Assembly: GCA_026708035.1 (NCBI GenBank)
Contig: JAPOVQ010000003.1
Span: 28,258-92,257 of the forward strand
Length of the DNA stretch: 64,000 nucleotides
From: Chloroflexota bacterium
GTDB taxonomy: Bacteria; Chloroflexota; UBA11872
Direction: 5' to 3'
In this document: positions 18,680 to 27,170 of the stretch, in pieces
Numbering within the stretch: the stretch's first letter is position 1
Layout: each line of letters starts with the position of its first letter
Translations under genes and position numbers: made by a program
The notes under the pieces: model-generated
The model's input: only the letters and a program-made list of their open reading frames with translations
Database searches by the model: none
Told to the model about the DNA's origin: nothing

Positions 18680-19828
18680 CTAGATATCCGCCACCGCGCC
18701 GTCGGCGTACACGTCGGAGCCGAACTCCAGCTCGTGCGGCGGGTTCGCCGCGATGAAGGCTTCATCCAACTCAACGCCAAGCCCGGGAGCCTCCGGCAAC
18801 GCGAAGTGCCCGTCGGCGAAGGCCAGCGGTTCCTGCAAGACGCTCTCGAAGTAGGGCGGCTTACGCGCATACTCGAGGATCAGGAAGTTCGGCGTCGCCG
18901 CCGCCAGTTGGATATTCGCCGCCGTGGCCACGGGGCCGTTGGGATTGTGCGGCGCCATGGCGATGTAGTGCGTTTCGGCGTGCGCGGCGATGCGGCGCAG
19001 CTCGGAGATGCCGCCCGCGTAGCAGATGTCGGGCTGGACCACGTGCACGGCGCGTGATTCGATCAGCTCGCGGAACCCCCAGCGCGTATACAGCCGCTCG
19101 CCGGTCGCGCAGGGCACTTCGGGCACCGCGGCCGTCACCTGCGCGTAGGCCGGGACGTTGTCCGGCGGGATCAGCTCCTCCGCGAACAGCAGGTCCTGGT
19201 CGCGGACTCCGTGAAGGAAGCGGGCGGCCGCCGCCGGCGAGAGTCGCCCGTGAAAGTCGATCATCAGATCGAGCTCGGGACCCGCCGCGGCTCGAACGGC
19301 CGCCACCAACTCCACGGCGGCCTTGGCCAGGGCGAACTCGTTGAATCCGCCGTCGAGGTGCGGCGGCGCGATCTTGAACGCCGTGAAGCCCTGTCGCTGG
19401 GCGTCCAGCACCTGGTCGATTTCCGAGCCTCCCAGGTCGGCCCGGGCGTAGGCGCGGACGCGATCGCGCACCGGGCCGCCGAGCATGCGGTACACGGGCA
19501 GCCCGGCGGCCTTGCCCGCGATATCCCACAGCGCCATGTCGATGCCGCTAATCGCGGCATTGAGGATCGGCCCGCCGCGGAAGAACGGGTGGCGATACAT
19601 CTGCTGCCACAGGTACTCGACACGAGTGGGATCTTGCCCGACAAGAAACGTGCCGAACCGCTCCACCACCTCCGCGACGGCCTGGTTAACCTTGAACAGG
19701 CTGCACTCGCCGATGCCGTGGATGCCGCTGTCGGTCTCGATCCGCACGAAGGTCCACACCCGGTTGAGGCGTGCTCCGGGAGCGGCCGGCGCGCCGCTGT
19801 GCATGGTCTGAATGTCGGTGATTCGCAT
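18680..19828 (-). CDS. Enolase-superfamily (mandelate racemase/muconate lactonizing) enzyme
   Basis: A 382-residue protein from the ATG at 19828 ('MRITDIQTMHSG'); the frame is open upstream, but that part is not conserved-looking. Superfamily landmarks are a lysine near 152 ('FKIAPPH'), metal ligands Asp near 190 ('MIDFHG'), Glu near 216 ('FAEELIPP') and Glu near 244 ('ATGERLY'), and the late His ('MAPHNPNGP', near 293). The arrangement resembles acid-sugar dehydratases such as galactonate or mannonate dehydratase. It likely abstracts the alpha-proton of a sugar acid. It is monocistronic and its role in the polysaccharide locus is unclear. Confidence 0.8.
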   Translation of the reverse strand: MRITDIQTMHSGAPAAPGARLNRVWTFVRIETDSGIHGIGECSLFKVNQAVAEVVERFGTFLVGQDPTRVEYLWQQMYRHPFFRGGPILNAAISGIDMALWDIAGKAAGLPVYRMLGGPVRDRVRAYARADLGGSEIDQVLDAQRQGFTAFKIAPPHLDGGFNEFALAKAAVELVAAVRAAAGPELDLMIDFHGRLSPAAAARFLHGVRDQDLLFAEELIPPDNVPAYAQVTAAVPEVPCATGERLYTRWGFRELIESRAVHVVQPDICYAGGISELRRIAAHAETHYIAMAPHNPNGPVATAANIQLAAATPNFLILEYARKPPYFESVLQEPLAFADGHFALPEAPGLGVELDEAFIAANPPHELEFGSDVYADGAVADI

Positions 19829-19939
19829 GGGTCTGGCTCGCGGAAACCGGCGCCGCAGCCTAGCGCACGGTCGGCGGGTTACTACGAATCGGCCCGCGCC
19901 GGAGACCCTTGGATGATCGCTTGACATCCCCCGCCCAAG

Positions 19940-20100
19940 CCTCGAATCACCCTCACCCTATCCCTCTCCCATCAAGTGCGAGGGGACCGGACCTGCTCCC
20001 ACCGACTGCGAGTAGTCCAGACTGGATTCCGGCCTTCGCCGGAATGACGGAGGGGTGACGCAAAGGCCTCATCATTCGAGAGGGGACCGGACCTGCTCTC
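19940..20100. repeat. Intergenic dispersed repeat cluster
   Basis: The 290-bp gap between the enolase-like and LanC-like genes holds no gene. It contains a C/T-rich copy related to the one near 2622, the phrase GAGGGGACCGGACCTGCTC twice (near 19979 and 20083), and a hairpin with arms ATTCCGGC/GCCGGAAT and loop CTTC (20026-20045). The hairpin is a compensatory variant of the one at 18555-18574: the loop is identical and the stem is changed on both sides. Confidence 0.7.
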
Positions 20101-20118
20101 CAAGCTCCGCTGGAGGTG

Positions 20119-21315
20119 CTACGCAAGAGTCTCCACCGGGGCGGCCATGAGGGGCATGTCGACCGCGTCCGGTCGGGCGAGTCGCAGGAAGAAATGCCCA
20201 AGGCCGGCCGAACCCATCATGAAGTCGGGGCTGTAGTTGCCCGGCTCGTCCCCGCGCCACCGGGCGCCGTCCGGCCCTTCCTCGCGGTAGGCCGCGGCCG
20301 CGTCGCCGAATTCCACCGCTCGCTCAAGCCACAGGTCATCTCCGAGAACTCGCCACAACTCCAGGAACGGCTCGGCGTTTCCGGCCAGCCCGTGGCACTG
20401 GCTGGGGTTCGCTCGGATGTCTCCGGCGGCGTAGGTCGACTCGGCGGCGCGCAGCGCCAGGTCCTTGAGCTCGGCGTTACCCAGCGCCGCAAAGGCGCGC
20501 ACGGCAAACAGTCCAATGCCCGGCGCTCCGTGGCACCACTGCACACTCGCCGCACGCTCGTCGCCCGGCCAGCGTCGCCACGCCGGCCCGGGTTCCGCAT
20601 GCGCATCGATCCAGCGCGCCGCGCCCAGCACCGCCTCCGGCAGTCGCGGGTCGCTGGAATAGCGCGAAAGCTCCGCCAGGAAACAGGCGATGCCCGCCGT
20701 CCCATGCGCAAAGCCAATGCCGTCGAAGCTCCCCGAGCGGCGATTCCAGGGCCAGTACCTACCACGGTCATCCATGCGCGCGCGCTGCAGCAGGTACTCG
20801 CCCGCCGCGACGGCCAGATCCAGCGCGCCGGCGTCGCCCGCCACCTGGTGCATGCGCAACAGGAAAGTCCCCGTGCCCGACGCCCCCTCCAGCGGATCCT
20901 CTTCCTGATACGCGATGCCGCGAAGCGCCTTGACTCGCGTTCGGGCCAGGTTGAGCCAGCGCTCACGGCCGGTGCATTCGTAGAGGTGCAGAAAGGTCAT
21001 GCCGTCGCCCGCCACGCCGAAATACAGGCCCGGATCGCGGTCCGGCGCCGTGAGCGCGCGGCGCGTCTGCGGCTCGATCCACAGCGCTCCGCTCTCGGCC
21101 ACGTCGCGGAAGCGGGTCTCTTGCGTGGCGGCGAAGAGGCTCGCCAGCAGGATCACCGGTCCGGCGGAGCCTGCGAAGACGTCGGTGCCGTAGGCGTCCT
21201 CGCCAAAGTATGTGCGCGTGCGCCAGCGCGACCCGGCGACGTCCGGCTCGGCCGCCGCGGAGATGAGCCGCCCAACGTCGATCGCCAGGTCCAAGAACCG
21301 CTCGGTGTCCGGCAT
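20119..21315 (-). CDS. LanC-like protein (orphan lanthionine cyclase family)
   Basis: A 398-residue protein from ATG 21315 ('MPDTERFLDLAIDVG'). It has the repeating double-helix toroid motifs of the LanC family ('GFAHGTAGIACFLAEL', 'WCHGAPGIGLFAVRAF', 'CHGLAGNAEPFLEL'). The three zinc ligands are all present: Cys in W-C-H-G near 260, and Cys-His in C-H-G-L near 306. In lantibiotic systems LanC adds cysteine thiols to dehydrated residues. No LanB, LanM, transporter or precursor peptide is visible within 10 kb, so it is either an orphan or works on a product encoded elsewhere. Confidence 0.75.
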   Translation of the reverse strand: MPDTERFLDLAIDVGRLISAAAEPDVAGSRWRTRTYFGEDAYGTDVFAGSAGPVILLASLFAATQETRFRDVAESGALWIEPQTRRALTAPDRDPGLYFGVAGDGMTFLHLYECTGRERWLNLARTRVKALRGIAYQEEDPLEGASGTGTFLLRMHQVAGDAGALDLAVAAGEYLLQRARMDDRGRYWPWNRRSGSFDGIGFAHGTAGIACFLAELSRYSSDPRLPEAVLGAARWIDAHAEPGPAWRRWPGDERAASVQWCHGAPGIGLFAVRAFAALGNAELKDLALRAAESTYAAGDIRANPSQCHGLAGNAEPFLELWRVLGDDLWLERAVEFGDAAAAYREEGPDGARWRGDEPGNYSPDFMMGSAGLGHFFLRLARPDAVDMPLMAAPVETLA

Positions 21316-21427
21316 GTCGGCTCCCCTGGGCTCGCCGTGATTACCGCCAAGCCTACTCGGCGCACGCGACAAACCCCGCGGGCGGCGCGTACGCTGCCAG
21401 CGTCACACCTGACACGAAACACGCCCC

Positions 21428-22810
21428 ATGTCTGAGCCCGGCTCCCGGTCAAACGGCTCCCAGCATCCCGGCCTGGCGAATCTGATGGTCGACTTCAATC
21501 AGATGCAGGCCTTTATGGAGAACCCGCTGGTCATCGTTGAAGGCTCCGGGGTGCGGCTGACGGATGTGGAAGGCCGGTCCTACATCGACGGGATCGCGGG
21601 CATTGCCGCGATGCAGTTCGGCCACGGCAACCGGCCCATCATCGAGGCCATGCAGGCGCAACTCGAGCGCGTCGCGCTGACCCTGCCCATCTACGCCACG
21701 AACCAGCCCGCGATGGAGCTTGCCGATCGCCTGATCGATGTCTTCCCGCCGGAGTTCAGCACCGTCAAGTTCGTCAGCGGCGGCTCCGAGGCCAACGAGA
21801 CCGCGATGAAGATGGCCCGGCAGTACCACAAGCAGACCGGCAATCCGGGCAAGTACAAGGTGATTTCGCGCTACTCCAGCTACCACGGAGCGACCCTGGG
21901 CGCGCTATCCGCGACCGGCGGAGCGGCGCGCAAGACGAAGTACGAGCCGCTTCCGACCGGATTCCTCAAGGTCCACCCGCCCGACTGCTACCACTGCCCC
22001 TTCAAACTCACCTATCCCGAGTGCGGCGTGCTGTGCGCGGAGATCGTCGACGACGTGATTCGCGGCGAAGGCCCCGAGACCGTCGCAGCCTTCATCGCGG
22101 AGCCGGTCATCATGTCCGCGGAAGCCTTTGTGGTGCCGCCGCCCGAGTATTTCAAGATCCTGCGGGAGATCTGCGACCGGCACAACGTGGTGCTGATCTA
22201 CGACGAAATCATCACCGGCTTCGGCCGGCTGGGCGAGCTGTTTGGCGCGGATGTCTACGGGGCGTATCCCGACATCATGACGGTGGGCAAGGGCATCAGC
22301 GGCGGCTACGCGCCGTTGGCGGCGGCCATCATTCGCGGCAGCATTTCCGAGACGTTCCTCGGCGAGCGGGACGCCGGCGTGCACTTCAACGCCGGACACA
22401 CATACTCCGGCAACCCCGTCGCGTGCGCCGCGGGACTCGCCGCGCTGCAGCAGATCACCGGCGGCAAAGTGCTGGACAACTGCCGGCGCCAGAGCCAGCG
22501 CCTGCGCCGCCAACTGGAGGACATGGCCGAGCGCTACGAGGTCGTCGGACGCGTCGACGGACACGGGCTGCTCCTCGGCGCAGAGTTCGTGGCCGACCGT
22601 TCCACCCATGCCAGCTTTCCCAGCGAACGACCGTTCGGACGCGCGGTCGGGGCCGAGGCGCGCCGCCGCGGCCTGATCGGCCGGGCCGGGGACCACGTGT
22701 GGGTATTCGCCCCGCCGCTCACGTCCACCGACGACGAGATCGACGAGATGGCGGCCATTCTCGACGCCTCGATCGCCGAGACGCTCGAGACCTACGAGTG
22801 GCCGGCCTGA
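21428..22810 (+). CDS. Class III PLP-dependent aminotransferase
   Basis: A 460-residue protein of fold type I. The PLP-lysine is in 'MTVGKGISGGYAPLAA' (near residue 287), preceded by the Asp of 'LIYDEIITGFGR' and the phosphate-binding 'SGGSEANETAMKMARQY'. A cysteine-bearing insert ('CYHCPFKLTYPECG', near 188-202) is seen in a subgroup often annotated as omega-amino-acid or aspartate-family aminotransferase. Class III enzymes transaminate amines or omega-amino acids. The methyltransferase downstream overlaps it by 13 bp. Confidence 0.8.
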   Translation: MSEPGSRSNGSQHPGLANLMVDFNQMQAFMENPLVIVEGSGVRLTDVEGRSYIDGIAGIAAMQFGHGNRPIIEAMQAQLERVALTLPIYATNQPAMELADRLIDVFPPEFSTVKFVSGGSEANETAMKMARQYHKQTGNPGKYKVISRYSSYHGATLGALSATGGAARKTKYEPLPTGFLKVHPPDCYHCPFKLTYPECGVLCAEIVDDVIRGEGPETVAAFIAEPVIMSAEAFVVPPPEYFKILREICDRHNVVLIYDEIITGFGRLGELFGADVYGAYPDIMTVGKGISGGYAPLAAAIIRGSISETFLGERDAGVHFNAGHTYSGNPVACAAGLAALQQITGGKVLDNCRRQSQRLRRQLEDMAERYEVVGRVDGHGLLLGAEFVADRSTHASFPSERPFGRAVGAEARRRGLIGRAGDHVWVFAPPLTSTDDEIDEMAAILDASIAETLETYEWPA

Positions 22811-23550
22811 CGCAACAGGCCTTCGACGACCGGGTGGCCGGTTACGCCGACTCGCCCTGCCACCGTTCCGGTCCGAGCCTGCCGCTGGTGCTCGAGTTCG
22901 CCAACATCTCGCCCGAATACTTCGTGCTGGACGTGGGAACCGGCACCGGCTTCACGGCGCATGCGTTGGTGCAGCGCGGCGCATACGTGGACGCCCTGGA
23001 CGTATCGCGACCGATGCTGCGACATACGCGAGCGACCGCCCCGGGGCCATTGCGCGCGGTGCGCGCCGCCGCCGGCCGCATTCCGACGCGCGGTCGCAGC
23101 TACGACGTGGTCACGTGCCGGCACGCGCTGCATCACTTCGGGGATCCCGCCGACGCCATCGGCGAGATGGCCCGCGTGCTGCGCCCGGGCGGGCGCGTGG
23201 TCATCGCCGACACGCAGAGCCCCGACGATCCGTGGGTGGCTGCCGAGATGCACGACATCGAGACGATCCGCGACCCCTCGCACGTGCGCAATCTGTCGGC
23301 TGAGGAATTCCCGCGCTACCTCCGCGCCGCCGGGCTGGTCGTAGCCGCCGACCGTGAGTGCCGTTCGCCCATGGACTTCGACCAGTGGGTGGCCCGGTCC
23401 GGCGGCACGCCCACGATGGCCGACGAGCTATGGGGCCGGATGTCGGAGCAGCGGGTCGCCGCGGCCTTCGACGCTTATTTGGACGATGGCGTGCGCCGCT
23501 TCGCCTGGCCCGTGCGCGTGATCGCGGCCCGCCGACCGCTCCGGCCCTAG
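22798..23550 (+). CDS. Class I SAM-dependent methyltransferase (UbiE/type 11-like)
   Basis: A 250-residue protein from GTG 22798; the frame is open upstream only through the aminotransferase shadow. Motif I 'VLDVGTGTGFTAHALVQRG', post-I 'DALDVSRPML', motif II/III 'CRHALHHFGDPADAIGEMAR' and 'LRPGGRVVIADTQSP' are all clear. Translationally coupled to the aminotransferase, suggesting that the two modify the same small molecule. Substrate unknown. Confidence 0.8.
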   Translation: MAGLTQQAFDDRVAGYADSPCHRSGPSLPLVLEFANISPEYFVLDVGTGTGFTAHALVQRGAYVDALDVSRPMLRHTRATAPGPLRAVRAAAGRIPTRGRSYDVVTCRHALHHFGDPADAIGEMARVLRPGGRVVIADTQSPDDPWVAAEMHDIETIRDPSHVRNLSAEEFPRYLRAAGLVVAADRECRSPMDFDQWVARSGGTPTMADELWGRMSEQRVAAAFDAYLDDGVRRFAWPVRVIAARRPLRP

Positions 23551-23556
23551 CTCGAC

Positions 23557-24972
23557 CTAGTAGGCCCCCCGCCCGCGCGCCACCACCCAGACGGTGCGGG
23601 CGAGGATGGAGATGTCCAGCAGCGGCGAGTAGTTCTGGATGTAGAACAGGTCGTATTCCACGTTTTCGACCAGCGGCAAATCGCCGCGGCCGTTGACCTG
23701 CCACCAGCCGGTGATTCCCGGGAGCACCGAGAGTCGCTGCCGCTGCCAGGATTCGTATTGGTCCACCACCCAGGGCAGCTCGGGCCGCGGGCCCACCAGG
23801 CTCATCTCGCCGCGCAGCACGTTCCAGAGCTGGGGCAGCTCATCCAGGCTGGCGCGGCGCAGCACGCGACCGACTCTGGTGACCCGCATGTCGTTGGCCG
23901 GCTTGTAGATGTCTTCGAGCCGCTGGCCGCTCTGGCGGGCGGCCTCGATCTGGGCCTCGGCGTTCGCGACCATGGTGCGGAATTTGAACATCGTGAAGAG
24001 CCGGCCGTTCTCTCCCACGCGGCGCTGGGCAAAAATGACCGGACGCCCGGTTTCGAGCCATACGGCCAGGGCGGAAAACGCCATCACCGGCGCCATCACC
24101 ACCAGGGTCAAGAGCCCGAGCACCAGGTCGAACACGCGCTTGACCACTCGATCGAAGCCGGTGATCTCCGGCGCACGCACGCTGATCATCGGGATGCCCC
24201 AGGTGTCCTCGGCCATGGTGCGACCCGGCATCAGGTCAAAGACGTCGGGCACAACGCGGATGCGCACGTCGGCGCGCTCCAGCGCCAGCACGGACTCCCG
24301 CAGCCGGCTGTGGGCGTGTAACGGCAGCGCGATGATCACGTCGTCGGGCGCATGCCGCTCCACGAGCGCAGGCAACTCCTCCACGAGTCCCAGCACCGGA
24401 CGCCCGTTCAGGATCGTGCCCTGCTTTTGCGCGTCGTCGTCGGCGAATCCCAGCACCTCGTAGCCCGACCAGGGCCGGTCGATGATGAGCCGGGACACGC
24501 GGTCGCCGACGGGACCGGCGCCGGCGATCAGCACCAGCCGCCGCGTCGCGGGCGAGAGATGCCGCGTGCGCAGCGCCAGGTTGAGCAGCCAGCGGAAGTT
24601 GATCAGGATCGCCAGGTTGAGCACCACGAAGTAGACGAAGAGCAACCGCGACAGGAACTCGACCTTGAGCACGAAGAAGGCCGCGAAGAGCGCGCCCGTG
24701 GCCAGCAGCACCGCGAAAGTGATCGCGCGCGCTTCCAGCACCACGCGCATCACCCGCCGGTGGTCATAGACCCTGGCGAAGCGCAGGAAGAACGCCCAGG
24801 TGACCGCGACGATGACGTACTCGCGCGCGCCCAGCCAGTCCAGGTACTCGGCGGGGCCAAAGCCGAATGGCAGCGCGTGGCGCAGCGCGTCGGCCGCCAG
24901 CAGCGCCAGCATGGTCAACAGCACGTCGGCGATCGCGAGGAATCCGCCGACGGCGCGAGTTCGACTTAGCAC
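23557..24972 (-). CDS. Polyprenyl-phosphate glycosylphosphotransferase (initiating enzyme)
   Basis: A 471-residue protein from a GTG start. The N-terminal ~130 residues hold four membrane helices, then a CoA-binding-like Rossmann domain ('VLIAGAGPVGDRVSRLIIDR'). The C-terminal bacterial sugar transferase domain has 'KRVFDLVLGLLTLVVMAPVM', 'FAQRRVGENGRLFTMFKFRT', 'DELPQLWNVLRGEMSLVGPR' and 'PGITGWWQVNGRG'. It matches the WbaP/ExoY-type enzymes that transfer a sugar-1-phosphate to undecaprenyl phosphate, starting exopolysaccharide assembly. It begins 1 bp after the upstream GT4 stop, in the minus-strand operon. Confidence 0.9.
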   Translation of the reverse strand: MLSRTRAVGGFLAIADVLLTMLALLAADALRHALPFGFGPAEYLDWLGAREYVIVAVTWAFFLRFARVYDHRRVMRVVLEARAITFAVLLATGALFAAFFVLKVEFLSRLLFVYFVVLNLAILINFRWLLNLALRTRHLSPATRRLVLIAGAGPVGDRVSRLIIDRPWSGYEVLGFADDDAQKQGTILNGRPVLGLVEELPALVERHAPDDVIIALPLHAHSRLRESVLALERADVRIRVVPDVFDLMPGRTMAEDTWGIPMISVRAPEITGFDRVVKRVFDLVLGLLTLVVMAPVMAFSALAVWLETGRPVIFAQRRVGENGRLFTMFKFRTMVANAEAQIEAARQSGQRLEDIYKPANDMRVTRVGRVLRRASLDELPQLWNVLRGEMSLVGPRPELPWVVDQYESWQRQRLSVLPGITGWWQVNGRGDLPLVENVEYDLFYIQNYSPLLDISILARTVWVVARGRGAY

Positions 24973-24973
24973 G

Positions 24974-26158
24974 TCAGTTTGTCTGCACGAGTTCGCGGTA
25001 TACGGCTTCGGTGGCGCGGGCCATGCCGTGGCGATCCTGCCGCCGGCGCATGTCGCGCGCCGCCGCCTGCGTGATGGTGCGAGCCAACGCTGGCTCTGTC
25101 AACACGCGCAGGGCCGCGCCGCCAGCCGCGGCTCCGTCGCCGGCATCCACCAACAAACCCGTTTCCTCGTCGGTTATCAGATCGCTGGTGCCGATGGCTT
25201 GCGCGCCCACGACGGGCACGCCGGCCCACATGGCCTCCATGACGGAATAGGGCACGCCCTCCCAGCGGGCCAGGTGCAGATAGACGTCCATGGCCGGCAG
25301 CAGCGTCCGGGCGTCGGGCACGAAGCCGGGACGAAGGGTGGCGTGCAAGAGGCCGAGGTCCGCCAAGCGCTGCTCGACCACCGTTTGCAGCTCGCCGCCG
25401 TTGATCCACAGCAGGCGCGTTTCCGGATGCGCCGCGTGAATCACGCGGAACGCCTCGACGATGTCCATCGGGGCCTTCTGGGCGGTGAAGCGCGAGGTCG
25501 TGCCGACCACTGGCACATCGGGGGACAGACCAAGCCGCCGCCGCGCCTCGGGCTTGGACAGCGCCTCGAAGGGTTCGAACCCGTTGGGCACCAGCCGCAC
25601 GCGCGCCGACCCCAGAAGCCTTGCGGCCTCGCGCTGCTCGCCGTCGGAAAGCGCGATCACGCGATCGGTCATCGAACCCAAGAACTTCTCGAGCCCGCGC
25701 GCCATGGCGCGACCGACCCCGCCGGCGAAGTTCAGGTAGTAGAAGCCGTGCGGGGTATGCACGGTGCGGACGCGGCGCCACCGCGCGGCGAGCCGTCCGG
25801 TGATTCCAGCCTTGGTGCTATGGGTGTGGACGACGTCGTAGCCGCCCTTGCGGATCAGCCGCGCCAGACGAACGATGGTCGTGGCGTCGTCCCACGGGTT
25901 GAGCGCGCGCAGCATCGGGATCTCCCGCACGGTGACGCCCGCCTCGCGCAGGTCGCCGGCGAAGGACGTGTCGCCGTGTGCTTCGGATCGCACTGGGGGG
26001 CACGCCACTTCTACCGCCACGACGGCCGGATCGAGCGACGTGGTCAGGTCGAACAGATGCCGCTTCGTGCCGCCGATGGTCGCCTCCATCACCTGGAGGA
26101 CGCGCAGCGGGCGGTTCGGTGGCGTCAGTGTCGCCCCAGCACCGATTCGCGCAGCCAC
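24974..26158 (-). CDS. Glycosyltransferase family 4
   Basis: A 394-residue GT4 enzyme starting at GTG 26158 and overlapping the epimerase gene by 34 bp. It shows 'VMEATIGGTKRHLFDLTTSL' in the acceptor domain, 'VVGTTSRFTAQKAPMDIVEA' at the domain junction and 'WEGVPYSVMEAMWAGVPVVG' with the E-x7-E donor site. It lies between the epimerase and the initiating transferase, so it probably adds an early sugar to the lipid-linked unit. Confidence 0.85.
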   Translation of the reverse strand: MAARIGAGATLTPPNRPLRVLQVMEATIGGTKRHLFDLTTSLDPAVVAVEVACPPVRSEAHGDTSFAGDLREAGVTVREIPMLRALNPWDDATTIVRLARLIRKGGYDVVHTHSTKAGITGRLAARWRRVRTVHTPHGFYYLNFAGGVGRAMARGLEKFLGSMTDRVIALSDGEQREAARLLGSARVRLVPNGFEPFEALSKPEARRRLGLSPDVPVVGTTSRFTAQKAPMDIVEAFRVIHAAHPETRLLWINGGELQTVVEQRLADLGLLHATLRPGFVPDARTLLPAMDVYLHLARWEGVPYSVMEAMWAGVPVVGAQAIGTSDLITDEETGLLVDAGDGAAAGGAALRVLTEPALARTITQAAARDMRRRQDRHGMARATEAVYRELVQTN

Positions 26159-27093
26159 GCGTACTCGGCCTCGAGTCCCTGGCGCACGGTGGTGGTGGGA
26201 TTGAAGTCCAACTCACGCCGGGCCTTGCCGATATCGGCCTGGCTGTGGAGCTGATCCGCCGGATTGGCGTCGGTGTAGATCAGCTCCGCCGGTCGGCCGA
26301 CGACGTACTCCATTTCCTGCACGAACTCGTTCACGGACACCGTCGGGCCGCTGCCGATGTTGTAAATCTCGCCGATCGGCAGCACGTCCAGCACCCGGGC
26401 CTGCGCCTCCACGGCGTCCATCACGTACGTCAGCTCGCGCGTCTGCTCGCCGTCGCCGTAGATCGTGATCGGGCGGCCTTCGGCGATGGCCTTGAGGCCG
26501 ATGTGCGCCAGCATGTCGGGTCGCTGGCGGGGGCCGAAGAGCGTGTAGTACCGCAGGATCACGACCGGAAGGCCGAAGAGCTGGCGGAACCCATTGAGCA
26601 CGTGCTCGTCCATCAGCTTGGACATGGCGTAGAACGCGCGGGGGTTCAGGTCGTGATCCTCGGGCGTCGGCAGCTTCGGATTGAAGCCGTAAATCGACGA
26701 CGTGGACGCAAAGCTGAACAGCTCGACGCCGGATGCCAGGGCCGCCTCCGCCAGCCGCTGCGTCGAGAGGCAGTTGTCGCGCATGTAGCGGCCGTAGTTG
26801 AACGCGGTCCACCCCTCGCGCACGCCGGCGCGCGCCGCGAGATGGAAGATGAATTGCGCCCGATCGGTCAGGGGCCGGAGGTCCAGGTCCATCAGGTGAC
26901 CCTCGACCGTTTCGTATTCCGGGTGCGCCAGCAGCCGGCGCTCGTTGTCTCGCTTCTGCCGGATGTCGTAGGAGTCGGTGAACCCGTCCAGCCCGATCAC
27001 GCGGTGACCTTCGGTGAGCAAGCGCTCGGCGAGGTGGGAGCCGATGAAGCCGCAGGCTCCGGTCACGAGGCTGGTTGGGCGGTTACTGGACAT
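26125..27093 (-). CDS. NAD-dependent sugar epimerase/dehydratase (extended SDR)
   Basis: A 322-residue protein. The nucleotide-binding motif is 'TGACGFIG' at residues 11-18. The catalytic triad is visible as 'STSSIYG' and 'YAMSK' (Tyr and Lys near 155-159). It resembles UDP-glucuronate 4-epimerase or UDP-glucose 4-epimerase-like enzymes, supplying a nucleotide sugar to the neighbouring transferases. The exact reaction cannot be fixed from sequence. Confidence 0.85.
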   Translation of the reverse strand: MSSNRPTSLVTGACGFIGSHLAERLLTEGHRVIGLDGFTDSYDIRQKRDNERRLLAHPEYETVEGHLMDLDLRPLTDRAQFIFHLAARAGVREGWTAFNYGRYMRDNCLSTQRLAEAALASGVELFSFASTSSIYGFNPKLPTPEDHDLNPRAFYAMSKLMDEHVLNGFRQLFGLPVVILRYYTLFGPRQRPDMLAHIGLKAIAEGRPITIYGDGEQTRELTYVMDAVEAQARVLDVLPIGEIYNIGSGPTVSVNEFVQEMEYVVGRPAELIYTDANPADQLHSQADIGKARRELDFNPTTTVRQGLEAEYAWLRESVLGRH

Positions 27094-27170
27094 TCAGGGT
27101 CTTCACGTCAAGGTGGCGCGCCCCACGCGCGCCTACCCGGAAGTATATCGGCGCGGTGGGTAAGGCCATT

